This document shows, one piece after another, positions 32,192-42,376 of a stretch of DNA of 64,000 bases; the stretch's first letter is position 1, and each line of letters begins with the position of its first letter. This DNA is from Oscillospiraceae bacterium (GTDB lineage Bacteria; Bacillota; Clostridia; Oscillospirales; Oscillospiraceae): NCBI GenBank assembly GCA_017432615.1, contig JAFRIV010000031.1, forward strand, positions 36,284 to 100,283. The letters are read 5' to 3'. Made by a program: the position numbers and the translations under genes. The notes under the pieces are model-generated. The model ran no database searches and was not told where the DNA came from. It saw only the letters and a list, made by a program, of their open reading frames with translations.

Positions 32192-32263
32192 TTGTCTGTT
32201 CCTTTTTCATCCTCTCTGTGGTAAAATATACACAGCAAACATACTGTAAGGAAGTGCTTTATA

Positions 32264-33091
32264 ATGAATCAAAAATCGAAAATTCTGATCGGTCTCTCTG
32301 CTGCCGCCGTTGCTCTGCCGCTTTGGATGCTCGCACCGGGGAAAGCATCCAAACGCCAGAAAGCGCCCTTTCTGGGCAGAAATTTTGCCCATCGTGGGCT
32401 GCACAGCCGGGATAAATCTGTTCCGGAAAACTCGCTGGAGGCTTTTCGCCTTGCCGCAAGCCAGAATTACGGCGTAGAACTCGATGTACAGCTTTCCAAA
32501 GACGGCCAGGTCGTGGTCTTTCACGACGATACGCTGGACCGCGTCTGCGGCGTTCATGGCCGCGTGGATGAATTTACCTATCAGGAACTTCAGGCCATGA
32601 AGCTCTGTCATACTGCCTGGGGGATCCCCCTGTTTTCCGAAGTGCTGCAGACCATCAACGGCAGAGGGCCCATCATCTGTGAATTAAAACACGGCCGCCG
32701 CAACCGTGAACTGTGCAGAAAGACTTATGATCTGATTTCTTCCTACCGCGGCGAGATCTGCATTGAAAGCTTTGACCCGACTATTGTCGCCTGGTTTCGT
32801 TTCCATGGCAAAGATCTCCTTCGCGGTCAGCTGGCCATGCCCATGAAGGAATATCCGGAAGACACCCCGGGCGGCAAAGGGTTTTCCTTCCTTGCCAGCC
32901 GCACACTTCTCAATTTCCTTGGCAGACCGCAGTTTATTGCCTATCAGATTGCCCGCCAGCCCCTCACGGTCCGTCTTGCCCAGATGCTCGGTGCCATGAA
33001 GGTCTGCTGGACGTCCCATGAGCCCCGGAATGAAAAAGGCAAAGATGCCGTGATTTTTGAATATTACAAACCCCGCGAGAAATTCCTTTAA
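32264..33091 (+). CDS. Glycerophosphodiester phosphodiesterase (275 aa)
   Basis: An N-terminal hydrophobic segment (ILIGLSAAAVALPLWMLAP) acts as anchor or signal. The TIM-barrel GDPD follows: NFAHRGLHSRDKSVPENSLEAF (split His and Glu), VELDVQLSKDGQVVVFHDDTLDRV and CELKHG. It cleaves glycerophosphodiesters to glycerol-3-phosphate and an alcohol, probably at the outer membrane face. AAGGAAG lies upstream of the ATG. Confidence 0.92.
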   Translation: MNQKSKILIGLSAAAVALPLWMLAPGKASKRQKAPFLGRNFAHRGLHSRDKSVPENSLEAFRLAASQNYGVELDVQLSKDGQVVVFHDDTLDRVCGVHGRVDEFTYQELQAMKLCHTAWGIPLFSEVLQTINGRGPIICELKHGRRNRELCRKTYDLISSYRGEICIESFDPTIVAWFRFHGKDLLRGQLAMPMKEYPEDTPGGKGFSFLASRTLLNFLGRPQFIAYQIARQPLTVRLAQMLGAMKVCWTSHEPRNEKGKDAVIFEYYKPREKFL

Positions 33092-33104
33092 AGGCTCAAC
33101 TCTT

Positions 33105-34520
33105 TTACGATTCCCGCAGGTCCTTCGGAATGATCGTGACCAGATCCTCTTTTGTCGGGTTCTCCATCGCCGCCAGCCGGTTGGATTGGCGGACGACGGT
33201 GTCTTCAAAGAAGTTTCTCACGTCCCGTCCGTTGCCGAAGTTGTCGCTCCGGTTTTCATACATCTGATGGAAGATCTCTTTGGCATCTTTCTGCGCTTTT
33301 TTGCTCAGTTCATACTTATTTTTCTTGCATCGCATCAGGAAGATCTTGTAGAGTTCCTCGCCGTTATAATCGGGAAAGTGAAAATACTTATTAAACCGGG
33401 ATTCCAATCCGGGGTTGGAATCCAGAAATTCTTCCATCGGCCCGGTGTACCCTGCCACGATTACGATCAGATCATCCCGGTGGTCTTCCATCGCCTTTAA
33501 GATCGTCTCGATAGCCTCTTTCCCGAAATCCTGTTCTCCGCCGCCGGAGAGAGCATAAGCCTCATCGATAAAGAGCACTCCCCCGAGGGCGGATTTGATC
33601 ACTTCCTGCGTTTTCAGCGCTGTCTGGCCGACGTAGCCTGCCACCAGGCCGGAGCGGTCCACTTCCACGAGCTGGCCTTTGCTCAGCACCCCGATTGCTG
33701 CATACATTCCGCCGAGGAGCCTTGCAACGGTGGTTTTCCCTGTGCCCGGATTCCCCATGAATACCATGTGGAGAGACATCGCTGTATTCGGCAGGCCGTT
33801 TTCTTCCCTCAGCTTGCGCACTTTCACAAGATTGATGAGGTTCTTCACGTCTTTCTTGACTTCTTCCAGCCCGACGAGTTCCTCCATTTCAGCCATCAGT
33901 TCTTCCAGGCTTTTCTTTTCCTCTTCCGCAGGCCTGGCTGTCTCCGCCGTCGTGTTCCCGCCGGCAGTTGCCGTCTGCGGCGGGTGCTTCTCTTTGAATG
34001 ACGGCTCACTGGATGTCACATAATCCATCGGGTTCATGGCCGTACGGGTATTTTTGACCCCGGTTGCATCACAGATGGCGCTGAGTTTGTCCTGGCACTC
34101 GGTAATATACTCTGCTTCGGAAAGCGTCACATCGTCGTCTACCGCCGCGCAGTACAGCAGCACATTGGTGATCACGCGCACCAGGGACCGGGAGTTCTCC
34201 GTCCCGCGCTTCACATCACTTTCGGCAAGATTCCAGAAAAAGACCGGCGGCAGGAACAGATCGCTGTCACACACGGAGCTCGTCAGGCTCCAGAGCATCC
34301 ATGTCGGCTTCGGCTGACCCTTTGAATAGATCTCATTGGCCATATCCACATGATGCTGGGAAAGGCCGCCCGCCCTGCTCCAGAGGGCCAGTGCGCATTT
34401 GGTCATAAATTCATCCAGTTCCCTAGCGTGGGCAGAGCCGCCCGCTTTATAAAAGGCATCGGTATTCGCCACATAGATCTTATGGAATTCTTCCGGGCTT
34501 CTGTTCCAGGTGGTAGGCAT
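33105..34520 (-). CDS. CbxX/CfqX-type AAA+ ATPase (472 aa), SpoVK-like
   Basis: Residues about 205-460 form an AAA+ module. [24 protein letters not shown] (split) is the N-linker of this group; Walker A is [16 protein letters not shown], Walker [11 protein letters not shown], pore-side [20 protein letters not shown]. The first 200 residues are helical and hold a tellurium-resistance-like region ([20 protein letters not shown]). Likely an unfoldase or remodelling factor with unknown client; in other bacteria relatives act on Rubisco or in sporulation. GGAGG lies 10 nt before the ATG at 34520; the longer frame to 34697 has no support. Confidence 0.9.
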   Translation of the reverse strand: MPTTWNRSPEEFHKIYVANTDAFYKAGGSAHARELDEFMTKCALALWSRAGGLSQHHVDMANEIYSKGQPKPTWMLWSLTSSVCDSDLFLPPVFFWNLAESDVKRGTENSRSLVRVITNVLLYCAAVDDDVTLSEAEYITECQDKLSAICDATGVKNTRTAMNPMDYVTSSEPSFKEKHPPQTATAGGNTTAETARPAEEEKKSLEELMAEMEELVGLEEVKKDVKNLINLVKVRKLREENGLPNTAMSLHMVFMGNPGTGKTTVARLLGGMYAAIGVLSKGQLVEVDRSGLVAGYVGQTALKTQEVIKSALGGVLFIDEAYALSGGGEQDFGKEAIETILKAMEDHRDDLIVIVAGYTGPMEEFLDSNPGLESRFNKYFHFPDYNGEELYKIFLMRCKKNKYELSKKAQKDAKEIFHQMYENRSDNFGNGRDVRNFFEDTVVRQSNRLAAMENPTKEDLVTIIPKDLRES

Positions 34521-34644
34521 TGTTCGTTTTCCTCCGTACATTCTTGGTTTCGTCTGATCTATTATAGTACAAATTACCGCTGTTGCAAAGTGGTAAAAAA
34601 TATGGTTTAATAGCAATAGTTCTGAAGATCCGGAGGCTTCCTTT

Positions 34645-35385
34645 ATGCCCAGATTTTTTATAGCCGGCACCAATCTCAAGGGCGGCATGGCCATCATGAA
34701 AGGCCGTGACGCCGAACATGCACATGTTCTCCGGTTGCGGCCCGGGGATGATGTGATCCTCTGTGATACCGAGGGCAGTGATTATAAATGCCGCATCGTC
34801 AGGACCTCCAAAGAAGAAGTGGAGGCGGAGATCCTCTCTGTCACGCCCTGCCTGTCGGAGCCCACTGTCAAAGCGTCCGTGCTCTGCGGTCTTCCCAAGG
34901 GCAGTGATAAAACGGACTATATCATCCAGAAGTCTGTCGAAGCCGGCGCTTTTGAGGTCTGCTTTTTCTCCTCCGAGCGCTGTGTCGCCAGGCTGGATGA
35001 AGGCGGCCGTGCAAAGAAGCTGGAACGCTGGAATCGGATCTCCGAAGAAGCTGCCAAGCAGTCCGGCCGCGGGATCATCCCGGAAGTTCGCTGGCTGGGG
35101 GATTTTACCCAGTGTCTTGATACTGCTATCAAAAAGGATCTTTCCCTCTTTCTGTATGAAACCGGTGAGCGTGAAAGCCTCGACAATGCTCTTTCCGGCT
35201 GCAGATCCGTTCAGACAGCTGCCATTATCACCGGGCCCGAAGGCGGGTTTGCTCCTTTTGAAGCGGATCTCGCCCGTGTGATCGGCTGCCATGTCTGTTC
35301 CATGGGAGAACGCATTCTGCGCTGTGAAACTGCCCCGATCGTCGCCCTCTCGGCGCTGATGTTTGCCTCCGGCAATCTCGGGTAA
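34645..35385 (+). CDS. rsmE: 16S rRNA m3U1498 methyltransferase RsmE (246 aa)
   Basis: A SPOUT-class methyltransferase. An N-terminal PUA-like domain ([15 protein letters not shown]) precedes the knot: [16 protein letters not shown] and [18 protein letters not shown] bind SAM. It methylates N3 of U1498 in the 30S subunit. GGAGG is 8 nt before the ATG. In many clostridia it follows prmA; here it is alone, divergent from the AAA+ gene. Confidence 0.95.
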   Translation: MPRFFIAGTNLKGGMAIMKGRDAEHAHVLRLRPGDDVILCDTEGSDYKCRIVRTSKEEVEAEILSVTPCLSEPTVKASVLCGLPKGSDKTDYIIQKSVEAGAFEVCFFSSERCVARLDEGGRAKKLERWNRISEEAAKQSGRGIIPEVRWLGDFTQCLDTAIKKDLSLFLYETGERESLDNALSGCRSVQTAAIITGPEGGFAPFEADLARVIGCHVCSMGERILRCETAPIVALSALMFASGNLG

Positions 35386-35410
35386 CGCCGGCTCTCAAAA
35401 AGGATAATCG

Positions 35411-35452
35411 CCCGCATCGTCTCTCCGCACAGGCAGCCGATGCGGGTGTTTT
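35411..35452 (+). terminator. Terminator of rsmE
   Basis: CCCGCATCG/CGATGCGGG, perfect 9-bp stem, followed by TGTTTTATT. Confidence 0.8.
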
Positions 35453-35738
35453 ATTGGCAGCAACGGCCGGCAGGGAAGTCAAGAGAAACTGTTTTCCGTC
35501 GAATGGCGTAAATTGGCCTTGTTGCGTTGCTGTGGTAGTATTATTTGAAAAACAGCGGTACAGAATACGCGAAAAACCCTGTTGATGAATATCGTTCGCT
35601 TTGTACCGCTGTTCCGGACTCTCGCTGCAATTACGAATTGCAGTGCTTCGGATTATCAGGGGAAATCTTTACCCCCCCCCTTGTCTTTATTTCTTTTACG
35701 GGTTATTCTAAGAAAAAACAAGAAGGAGAAAAAAACGA
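35453..35738 (+). other. Leader region with a C9 tract
   Basis: No supported gene. A run of nine Cs (35672-35680) lies about 60 nt upstream of the next start codon; a 65-codon frame at 35545-35742 crosses it without an SD. TTGTTGCGTTGC...TATTAT near 35520-35542 may contain the promoter. Confidence 0.45.
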
Positions 35739-36137
35739 ATGAGCAAATATCTTGATAGAGCCAAGGAACTGAGAGCAATTACAGAACCGCACTATAACTG
35801 CGGCCAGTCCGTGGTAATGCCGTTTGCGGAGGATGCCGGGATCACCGAAGAACAGGCATTCGGCATCTGCGCCAATTTTGGCGGAGGGCTGAAAAGAGCA
35901 TCTGCCTGCGGCGCCATTACCGGAGGCCTTGTCGTTCTGGGGCTTTTCGGCTTAGACAACCCCGCAGAATACTATCAGGCTTTAAGGGAAAGCCATGAGG
36001 GAATGCTTGACTGTGCCGACCTGCTTCGCAGAAATAAAGAACTGGGCGGTGAAAAGAAACCGCACTGCGATTCTCTGGTTTTTGAATGCGTCAGCCTTGT
36101 CGAAAAGATCTTAAAAGAACACGGAAAAATTCGCTGA
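35739..36137 (+). CDS. C_GCAxxG_C_C family (putative redox) protein (132 aa)
   Basis: The spaced cysteines NCGQSVVMPF, ICANFGGGL, SACGAITGGLVVLGLFGL, CADLL and FECVSLVEKIL define this small helical family in anaerobes, thought to bind an Fe-S or haem-like centre. Biochemical role unknown. AGAAGGAG lies 11 nt upstream of the ATG. It is followed by a tandem repeat and a terminator. Confidence 0.88.
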   Translation: MSKYLDRAKELRAITEPHYNCGQSVVMPFAEDAGITEEQAFGICANFGGGLKRASACGAITGGLVVLGLFGLDNPAEYYQALRESHEGMLDCADLLRRNKELGGEKKPHCDSLVFECVSLVEKILKEHGKIR

Positions 36138-36263
36138 TGCCCTGCTGACGGTTCCTGCTGTCCCAACTATCCTGGTTTCTTACAAAAAACAGTGATGCCC
36201 TGCTGACGGTTCCTGCTGTCCCAACTATCCTGGTTTCTTACAAAAAACAGTGATGCCCTGCTG
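36135..36263 (+). repeat. 58-bp tandem duplication ending in the terminator arm
   Basis: Two identical 58-nt units start at 36135 and 36193 and a 13-nt third start is at 36251. Each begins TGATGCCCTGCTG, which is the 5' arm of the terminator that follows; only one 3' arm exists. Confidence 0.95.
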
Positions 36264-36291
36264 CTCTCTTGTGAACAGCAGGGCTCTTTTT
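36255..36291 (+). terminator. Terminator after the C_GCAxxG_C_C gene
   Basis: GCCCTGCTG/CAGCAGGGC (9 bp) followed by TCTTTTTT. The 5' arm is present three times because of the tandem repeat. Confidence 0.85.
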
Positions 36292-36298
36292 TGAAAAA

Positions 36299-36326
36299 CC
36301 TCTCTCCGAAATTTATCGGAGAGAGG
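36299..36326 (-). terminator. Terminator of the PFOR gene
   Basis: CCTCTCTCCGA/TCGGAGAGAGG is a perfect 11-bp stem with a 6-nt loop; TTTTTC follows on the minus strand, 35 nt after the PFOR stop. Confidence 0.85.
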
Positions 36327-36361
36327 TGCATAACTACTGTATAGGGATTCTGTCGCAGGAA

Positions 36362-39300
36362 TTATTCGTACATTGCCTGCAGCTTGACCAGATGATCGAA
36401 ACGGGCCTTTGCATTGTCCTCGGATTCCTTGAACAGTCTCTCGGCGCGCTCCGGGAACTCGCGGGTCAGACGGCTGTAACGGGCTTCGTTCATCAGGAAC
36501 TCCTGATAGCCGCCGGCCGGTGCCTTGCTGTCGAGCGTAAACTGCTTTCCGTCGGCTGCCGGGTTGTAGCGGAAGAGATTCCAGTAACCGCACTTCACGG
36601 CTTTCTCCATCTCTTTCTGGCAGTTCTCCATGCCGCCCTTGATGCTGTGCATCTCGCACGGTGCATAGGCAATGATGAGGGACGGGCCGGGATAGGCTTC
36701 CGCTTCTGCAATTGCTTTCAGCGTCTGGACCTTGTTGGCACCCATGGCGATCTGTGCTACATAGACGTAGCCGTAGGTCATTGCCATCTCGGCAAGGCTC
36801 TTGCTCTTGATTTCCTTACCGGCCGCTGCGAACTGAGCAACCTGGCCGATGTTGGAAGCCTTGGAAGCCTGTCCGCCGGTATTGGAGTAAACTTCCGTGT
36901 TGAATACGAACACGTTGACATCTTCTCCGGATGCGAGGACGTGATCAACGCCGCCGTAGCCGATATCGTAAGCCCATCCGTCACCGCCGAAGATCCATGC
37001 GGACTTCTTGTTGAGGTAATCCTTCTGGGCGAGGATCTGAGAAGCAAGCTGGCATGCATCGCAGGTGCACACGTCGCTGCCGGCAGCTTTCGCCGCTTCC
37101 GCTTTTGCAAGTGCTGCAGGCTGTGCATCTCCGTAGATGCCCTTTGCCGTGTCAGACTTGAGGAAGTCGATGCAGGTGTCAATACCGGTAACGCACTCTT
37201 TCAGAGTATCGATCAGTGCTTTGGAAGCTGCCTGGTTCTTTGCTCCGTCGTTGTAGGTATCCAGCCATTCCTGAGCGACGGTCTTCAGCCCTTCATAGCA
37301 GGAAGGAGCTGCAATCATCGCTTCCACCTTGGCTTTGAGATCATCACGGATCTTCTTCTGGCCGAGGTACAGGCCAAGGCCATGCTCTGCATTGTCTTCA
37401 AAGAGGGAGTTTGCCCAGGAGGGGCCTTTGCCTTCCTTGTTGATGGTATACGGAGAGGTTGCCGCCGGGCCGCCCCAGATGGAAGAGCATCCGGTCGCGT
37501 TGGAGATCATCATATGATCGCCGAAGAGCTGAGTTACGAGACGGGCATAGCTGGTCTCAGCGCAGCCTGCGCAGGAACCGGAGAACTCAAGATACGGCTG
37601 TGCAAACTGGCTGAACTTCACATTGTCCGCAGCGATCATATCGGCCTTTTCGGAAACAGAGGACACCATGTAGTCAAATACCGGCTGCTGGTCTTCCTGG
37701 CTCTCAAGCGGCTTCATTTCGATTGCGCCGACCGGGCACTGGCTGATGCAGACGCCGCAGCCCATGCAGTCGAGCGGAGAAACTGCCATTGCAAACTTGT
37801 ACTCGCCCTTGCCTTTGCCGACTTTGATCTCGGCAAGCTTGGTCTGGGCAGGTGCAGCCGCCGCTTCCGCCTCGTTGAGGGCAAAGGGACGAATCGTTGC
37901 ATGCGGGCAGACAAATGCGCAGTTGTTGCACTGGATGCACTTCTCGGCATTCCATTCCGGTACGGAAACGGCAATGCCGCGTTTCTCGTATGCGGAAGCG
38001 CCAAGTTCAAAGGTGCCGTCTGCATGGTTGACGAAAGTGGAAACCGGCAGTGCGTCGCCGTCCATTCTGTCGATCGGGTCAAGAATCGTGTTGACCATTT
38101 CAACCGTCTTTGCAAGGCCGGTGTGCTTGCTGGGCTTTACTTCATCTTCCGCCGTCTTCCAGCTTTCAGGAACATCCACTTTCGTGTAGGCCGTTGCACC
38201 GGCATCGATGGCATTGTAGTTCATGTCGACCACATCCTGGCCCTTCTTGAGGTAGGAGTGAAGTGCGGCATCTTTCATGTAGCCGATGGCTTCCGCCTCG
38301 GGCAGGACCTTTGCCAGAGAGAAGAAAGCGGACTGCAGAATGGTGTTGGTACGCTTGCCCATGCCGATCTTCTTGGCAAGGTCAATGGCGTTGATCATGT
38401 AGAGCTGGACATTGTTGTTGGCAATGTAGCGCTTGGAAGCAGCATCCAGATGATGCTCAAGTTCCTCAAACGTCCACTGGCTGTTCACGAGGAAGATTCC
38501 GCCGGGTTTCACATCACGGGCAATCGGGAAAGCCTTCATGATGTAAGACGGCACATGGCAGGCCACAAAGTCAGCCTGGTTGATGTAGTACGGGCTCTTG
38601 ATGGGCTTGTCGCCGAAGCGCAGATGGCTGATCGTCACGCCGCCCGTCTTCTTGGAGTCATACTGGAAATACGCCTGAACGAATTTATTCGTGTGATCGC
38701 CGATGATTTTGCAGGAGTTCTTGTTTGCGCCGACGGTGCCGTCGCCGCCGAGACCCCAGAACTTGCACTCGATGGTGCCGGCCGGTGTGGTGGAGGGAGC
38801 CTTCGTCTCTTCCAGGGAGAGATTCGTTACATCGTCCACGATGCCGATGGTGAACTGGCGCTTCATCTCGTCCTTCTTCATCTCGTTGAATACAGCGAAG
38901 ACGGAGGCAGGAGGCGTATCCTTGGAGCCGAGGCCGTAACGGCCGCCGATGACAGCGATATCATTCTTGCCGGCGTTGGCCAGTGCCGTAACAACGTCGA
39001 GATAGAGCGGCTCGCCCTGTGCGCCGGGCTCTTTGGTGCGATCGAGAACAGCAATCTTCTTTGCCGTGGCGGGAATTGCGGCAATCAGTTTGTCCGGGCA
39101 GAACGGACGGAACAGGCGAACCTTTACAAGGCCGACCTTCTCACCCTGTGCGGTAAGATAATCAATCACTTCTTCTGCGACATCGCAGATGGAGCCCATT
39201 GCCACGATCACGCGGTCAGCATCCGGTGCACCGTAGTAATTGAACAGCGCATAATCCGTACCGAGCTTTTCATTGATCTTGCCCATGTACTCTTCCACCA

Positions 39301-40027
39301 CTGCCGGAACTGCTTCATAATACTTGTTGGAAGCTTCACGGTTCTGGAAGAAGATATCGCCGTTTTCGTGGGAGCCGCGCATGGTCGGATGATTCGGGTT
39401 GAGCGCACGGGCGCGGAACTCCTCAACAGCCTTCATATCGACCATATCAGCCAGGTCTTCGTAATCCCAAACCTGAATCTTCTGGATCTCGTGGGAGGTA
39501 CGGAATCCATCAAAGAAGTTGAGGAAAGGCACTCTGCCCTTGATTGCTGCCAGGTGTGCAACCGGGCTGAGATCCATCACTTCCTGAACGTTGGATTCGC
39601 ACAGCATGGCAAAACCGGTCTGGCGGCAAGCCATAACGTCAGAATGGTCGCCAAAAATGCTGAGGGTGTGGGAAGCCAGTGCACGGGCCGTCACATGGAA
39701 GACACCGGGAAGCAGTTCGCCGGCGATCTTATACATGTTCGGAACCATCAGCAGCAGGCCCTGGGAGGCCGTGTAGGTGGTCGTCAGTGCTCCGGCGTTC
39801 AGACTGCCGTGAACAGCACCGGCCGCACCGGACTCTGCCTGCATCTCCTGGACTTTCACAGTGCTGCCGAAAATATTCTTTCTTCCGGCGGCGGACCACT
39901 GATCCACATAGTCAGCCATCGGGCTGGACGGTGTGATCGGGTAGATCGCTGCTACTTCCGTAAACGCATAGGATACGTGGGCGGCTGCGTTATTGCCGTC
40001 CATGGATTTAAAGTGTCTCTCAATCAT
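36362..40027 (-). CDS. nifJ: Pyruvate:ferredoxin (flavodoxin) oxidoreductase, single-chain (1221 aa)
   Basis: It oxidises pyruvate with CoA to acetyl-CoA, CO2 and reduced ferredoxin. All domains are fused: TPP-pyrimidine domain at the N-terminus (MDGNNAAAHVSYAFTEVAA, YPITPSSPMADYVD), domain II, gamma domain with GLGGDGTVGANKN, two CxxCxxCxxxCP clusters in the middle (CIQCNNCAFVCPH; CMGCGVCISQCPVG) and the TPP domain with GDGWAYDIGYGG and the Cys ligands of the proximal cluster. Slightly longer than the usual 1170-1190. A TTGACA lies about 85 nt upstream, inside an inverted pair GTTGCCT/AGGCAAC. Confidence 0.97.
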   Translation of the reverse strand: MIERHFKSMDGNNAAAHVSYAFTEVAAIYPITPSSPMADYVDQWSAAGRKNIFGSTVKVQEMQAESGAAGAVHGSLNAGALTTTYTASQGLLLMVPNMYKIAGELLPGVFHVTARALASHTLSIFGDHSDVMACRQTGFAMLCESNVQEVMDLSPVAHLAAIKGRVPFLNFFDGFRTSHEIQKIQVWDYEDLADMVDMKAVEEFRARALNPNHPTMRGSHENGDIFFQNREASNKYYEAVPAVVEEYMGKINEKLGTDYALFNYYGAPDADRVIVAMGSICDVAEEVIDYLTAQGEKVGLVKVRLFRPFCPDKLIAAIPATAKKIAVLDRTKEPGAQGEPLYLDVVTALANAGKNDIAVIGGRYGLGSKDTPPASVFAVFNEMKKDEMKRQFTIGIVDDVTNLSLEETKAPSTTPAGTIECKFWGLGGDGTVGANKNSCKIIGDHTNKFVQAYFQYDSKKTGGVTISHLRFGDKPIKSPYYINQADFVACHVPSYIMKAFPIARDVKPGGIFLVNSQWTFEELEHHLDAASKRYIANNNVQLYMINAIDLAKKIGMGKRTNTILQSAFFSLAKVLPEAEAIGYMKDAALHSYLKKGQDVVDMNYNAIDAGATAYTKVDVPESWKTAEDEVKPSKHTGLAKTVEMVNTILDPIDRMDGDALPVSTFVNHADGTFELGASAYEKRGIAVSVPEWNAEKCIQCNNCAFVCPHATIRPFALNEAEAAAAPAQTKLAEIKVGKGKGEYKFAMAVSPLDCMGCGVCISQCPVGAIEMKPLESQEDQQPVFDYMVSSVSEKADMIAADNVKFSQFAQPYLEFSGSCAGCAETSYARLVTQLFGDHMMISNATGCSSIWGGPAATSPYTINKEGKGPSWANSLFEDNAEHGLGLYLGQKKIRDDLKAKVEAMIAAPSCYEGLKTVAQEWLDTYNDGAKNQAASKALIDTLKECVTGIDTCIDFLKSDTAKGIYGDAQPAALAKAEAAKAAGSDVCTCDACQLASQILAQKDYLNKKSAWIFGGDGWAYDIGYGGVDHVLASGEDVNVFVFNTEVYSNTGGQASKASNIGQVAQFAAAGKEIKSKSLAEMAMTYGYVYVAQIAMGANKVQTLKAIAEAEAYPGPSLIIAYAPCEMHSIKGGMENCQKEMEKAVKCGYWNLFRYNPAADGKQFTLDSKAPAGGYQEFLMNEARYSRLTREFPERAERLFKESEDNAKARFDHLVKLQAMYE

Positions 40028-40175
40028 GTCTGGTACTCATCTCCATTTTTAAGAATTGATAAAATAAGTTGCCTCTGAACAGACAGATATAATATATCAT
40101 GTTTTCTGTCAAAAGGCAACCGTTGTTCTTCCTAAAATTGACGATTCTTTCTCTGCTCCGTAAAACTTTTTCTCT

Positions 40176-40964
40176 TTATTTTCCTTCTGCCGCCGGGTTC
40201 GGCAGAAGCGTCTCTCTGTGCGAAAGATCCTGATACCGCTCAAAGCCAAAAAGGAGATTTTTCTTCGCGTGACAGTCAGACGAGAGGATGATCTCCTTTC
40301 CGGCGGAAAGCCACCGATCCAGAAACCGCTTTTCCGGATAGGCTTCCGTACGGTAAAGGCGCGAAATGGCGCCGGTGTTTACTTCCAGGAGGCACGGTGC
40401 CTGCAGGAGCCGCTTCAGTGCTGCGTCCGCCGCCGCACGGTACCGGGGATGACCGGTATCGAACAGGCAGTTCCCCTCATTAAACTTGGTAATCAGGTCA
40501 AAATGGGCAATTATATCACAATGTGTCTGTTCCCACAGATTCCCAACCAGGGCATAATAGTCCTCTGCCAGAGCATATCCGTCCCCTCCATATTCTTCCC
40601 GGACGATCCTTTGAAAACAGGAAGGGCTTTCATCGACCGTATGCAGGTGTCCGTTCTTTCTCACGAAATGAACCGCACCGATGACATAATCAAACTGTTC
40701 TCTGTCGATCCGGGAGAAATAATCCTGTTCGATGCCAAGCAGGATGCGGATCTGCCCGCAATAAGCTTTCTGCAGACGCCGGATCTCCCGGCAATAGGCG
40801 ATCGTACCTTCCGGGGTCATACTGCAGCAGTCCTCCGCCAGATGAGAATGCCCGGAGAAACCGATCTCCGGGCAGCCGAGACGAATTGCTTCCCGCACCA
40901 GATCTTCCGGACTGTCCGTGCCGTCACAGAATGTGGTGTGCGTATGGTAATTGGAAGCATTCAT
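40176..40964 (-). CDS. hisK: Histidinol-phosphatase, PHP family (262 aa)
   Basis: PHP-fold metal motifs: [43 protein letters not shown] and LSSDCHAKK. It removes phosphate from histidinol phosphate. The ATG overlaps the hisIE stop by 4 nt. It is last in the his operon and replaces the HAD-type phosphatase of HisB. Confidence 0.92.
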   Translation of the reverse strand: MNASNYHTHTTFCDGTDSPEDLVREAIRLGCPEIGFSGHSHLAEDCCSMTPEGTIAYCREIRRLQKAYCGQIRILLGIEQDYFSRIDREQFDYVIGAVHFVRKNGHLHTVDESPSCFQRIVREEYGGDGYALAEDYYALVGNLWEQTHCDIIAHFDLITKFNEGNCLFDTGHPRYRAAADAALKRLLQAPCLLEVNTGAISRLYRTEAYPEKRFLDRWLSAGKEIILSSDCHAKKNLLFGFERYQDLSHRETLLPNPAAEGK

Positions 40965-41620
40965 ACCATTTTCTCCTGTTTGACCTTGTGGTCGATGATA
41001 TGGCGGGAAGCGAGCTCCTTGCGGATCTCTTCCGGGCGGATGCCAAGCTGTACCAGCAGCACCAGAACATGATAGGCCAGATCCGCCGTTTCATAGATCG
41101 TCTCCGCCCTGTCTCCGCCCTTTCCGGCAATGATCACTTCCGTACATTCCTCTCCGACTTTTTTCAGAATCTTGTCGGTTCCTTTCTGGAAAAGATAGCT
41201 TGTATAGGATCCCTCCGGCAGCTCCTTCTTCCTGGACAGGAGCAGCGCATAGAGCGTATCCAGATCAAACGGCATCTCTTTTTCGTTTTCCTCTGCTGCC
41301 TGAAAAACCGGTGTTTCAAAGCAGGAATCGTTACCGAGATGGCAGGCCGGACCGTCTTTATGCACCCTGACGAGAAGAGCATCCCGGTCGCAGTCAGCCG
41401 TTACAGAAACGATGTGCTGATAATTCCCGCTCGTCTCCCCTTTGAGCCAGAGTTCCTGCCGGGAACGGCTCCAGAAGCAGGTCATCTTTTTTTCCAGAGA
41501 AATCTTCAGGCTCTCCCGATTCATATAGGCCAGCGTCAAAACACGCCCGGTGTCGGCGTCTTCCACAATAGCCGGGATCAGCCCGTGTTCGTCAAATTTC
41601 AATTCGTCAAGATCGATCAT
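40961..41620 (-). CDS. hisIE: Bifunctional phosphoribosyl-AMP cyclohydrolase / phosphoribosyl-ATP pyrophosphatase (219 aa)
   Basis: The N-terminal HisI half has [27 protein letters not shown] and [10 protein letters not shown] (Zn cysteines and His). The C-terminal HisE half has [39 protein letters not shown] and [13 protein letters not shown]. It catalyses steps 2 and 3 of histidine synthesis. It abuts hisF without a gap. Confidence 0.95.
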   Translation of the reverse strand: MIDLDELKFDEHGLIPAIVEDADTGRVLTLAYMNRESLKISLEKKMTCFWSRSRQELWLKGETSGNYQHIVSVTADCDRDALLVRVHKDGPACHLGNDSCFETPVFQAAEENEKEMPFDLDTLYALLLSRKKELPEGSYTSYLFQKGTDKILKKVGEECTEVIIAGKGGDRAETIYETADLAYHVLVLLVQLGIRPEEIRKELASRHIIDHKVKQEKMV

Positions 41621-42376
41621 CTATACTCTCCTTACCGGTATTCCGTTTTCTGCAAGCATTTCCTTCAGATCCCGGATCTTCACTTCGCCAAAATGGAAGA
41701 TCGAGGCGGCAAGCCCCGCATCGGCACCGGGCACCTCGCGGAAAAGGGTCAGAAAATCCTCCATGCATCCCGCACCTCCGGAGGCAACGATCGGTACATT
41801 CAGGTCAAACGCACGAAGCATTTCCAGATCAAATCCCTGTTTGACCCCATCCGTATCAATGGAGTTGAGGACGATCTCCCCCGCTCCGCGTTCAACCCCT
41901 TCCTGAATCCACCGGACGGCATCCATCCCGGTGTTGATCCTGCCGCCGTGGGAAAAAACCCGAAACTCTCCGTCTACCCGTTTTACATCCACTGAGAGCA
42001 CCACGCACTGGCTGCCGTATTTTTTTGCCGCTTCCTCAATCAGGGCCGGTGTACGAATCGCCCCGGAATTCACGCTGACTTTGTCCGCGCCGCATTTCAG
42101 CACACGATCAAAATCTTCCAGCGAGTTGATGCCGCCGCCTACCGTCAGCGGGATAAAAATCTGTTCCGCCACGGCACGCAGACAGTCGGTAAACAGGCGC
42201 CGCCCCTCCGCACTGGCTGTGATATCGTAAAAGACAAGTTCGTCCGCCCCTTCTTCGGAATAACAGGAGGCAAGAGCCACCGGATCCGACACATCCTGCA
42301 GCCCTTCAAAATTGGTTCCCTTCACTACGCGCCCGTTTCGTACATCCAGGCAGGGAATGATCCTTTTTGTCAGCAT
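41621..42376 (-). CDS. hisF: Imidazole glycerol phosphate synthase cyclase subunit (251 aa)
   Basis: TIM barrel starting RIIPCLDVRNGRVVKGTNFEG. Catalytic Asp residues in IPCLDV and LNSIDTDGVKQGFDL; phosphate loops GGGINSLED and ASGGAGCMED. It works as a heterodimer with HisH to form IGP and AICAR. Start overlaps the end of hisA by 7 nt. Confidence 0.97.
   Translation of the reverse strand: MLTKRIIPCLDVRNGRVVKGTNFEGLQDVSDPVALASCYSEEGADELVFYDITASAEGRRLFTDCLRAVAEQIFIPLTVGGGINSLEDFDRVLKCGADKVSVNSGAIRTPALIEEAAKKYGSQCVVLSVDVKRVDGEFRVFSHGGRINTGMDAVRWIQEGVERGAGEIVLNSIDTDGVKQGFDLEMLRAFDLNVPIVASGGAGCMEDFLTLFREVPGADAGLAASIFHFGEVKIRDLKEMLAENGIPVRRV

Noticed and set aside
36326-40078. A 1250-codon plus-strand open frame opposite the PFOR gene
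   Set aside because: It mirrors the codon bias of the real gene on the other strand; the minus frame carries all PFOR motifs and its own terminator.
40075-40125. A Rex or similar operator in the inverted repeat around the PFOR promoter
   Set aside because: The arms GTTGCCT/AGGCAAC do not match a Rex site and are too far apart (about 45 nt) for a simple dimer operator.
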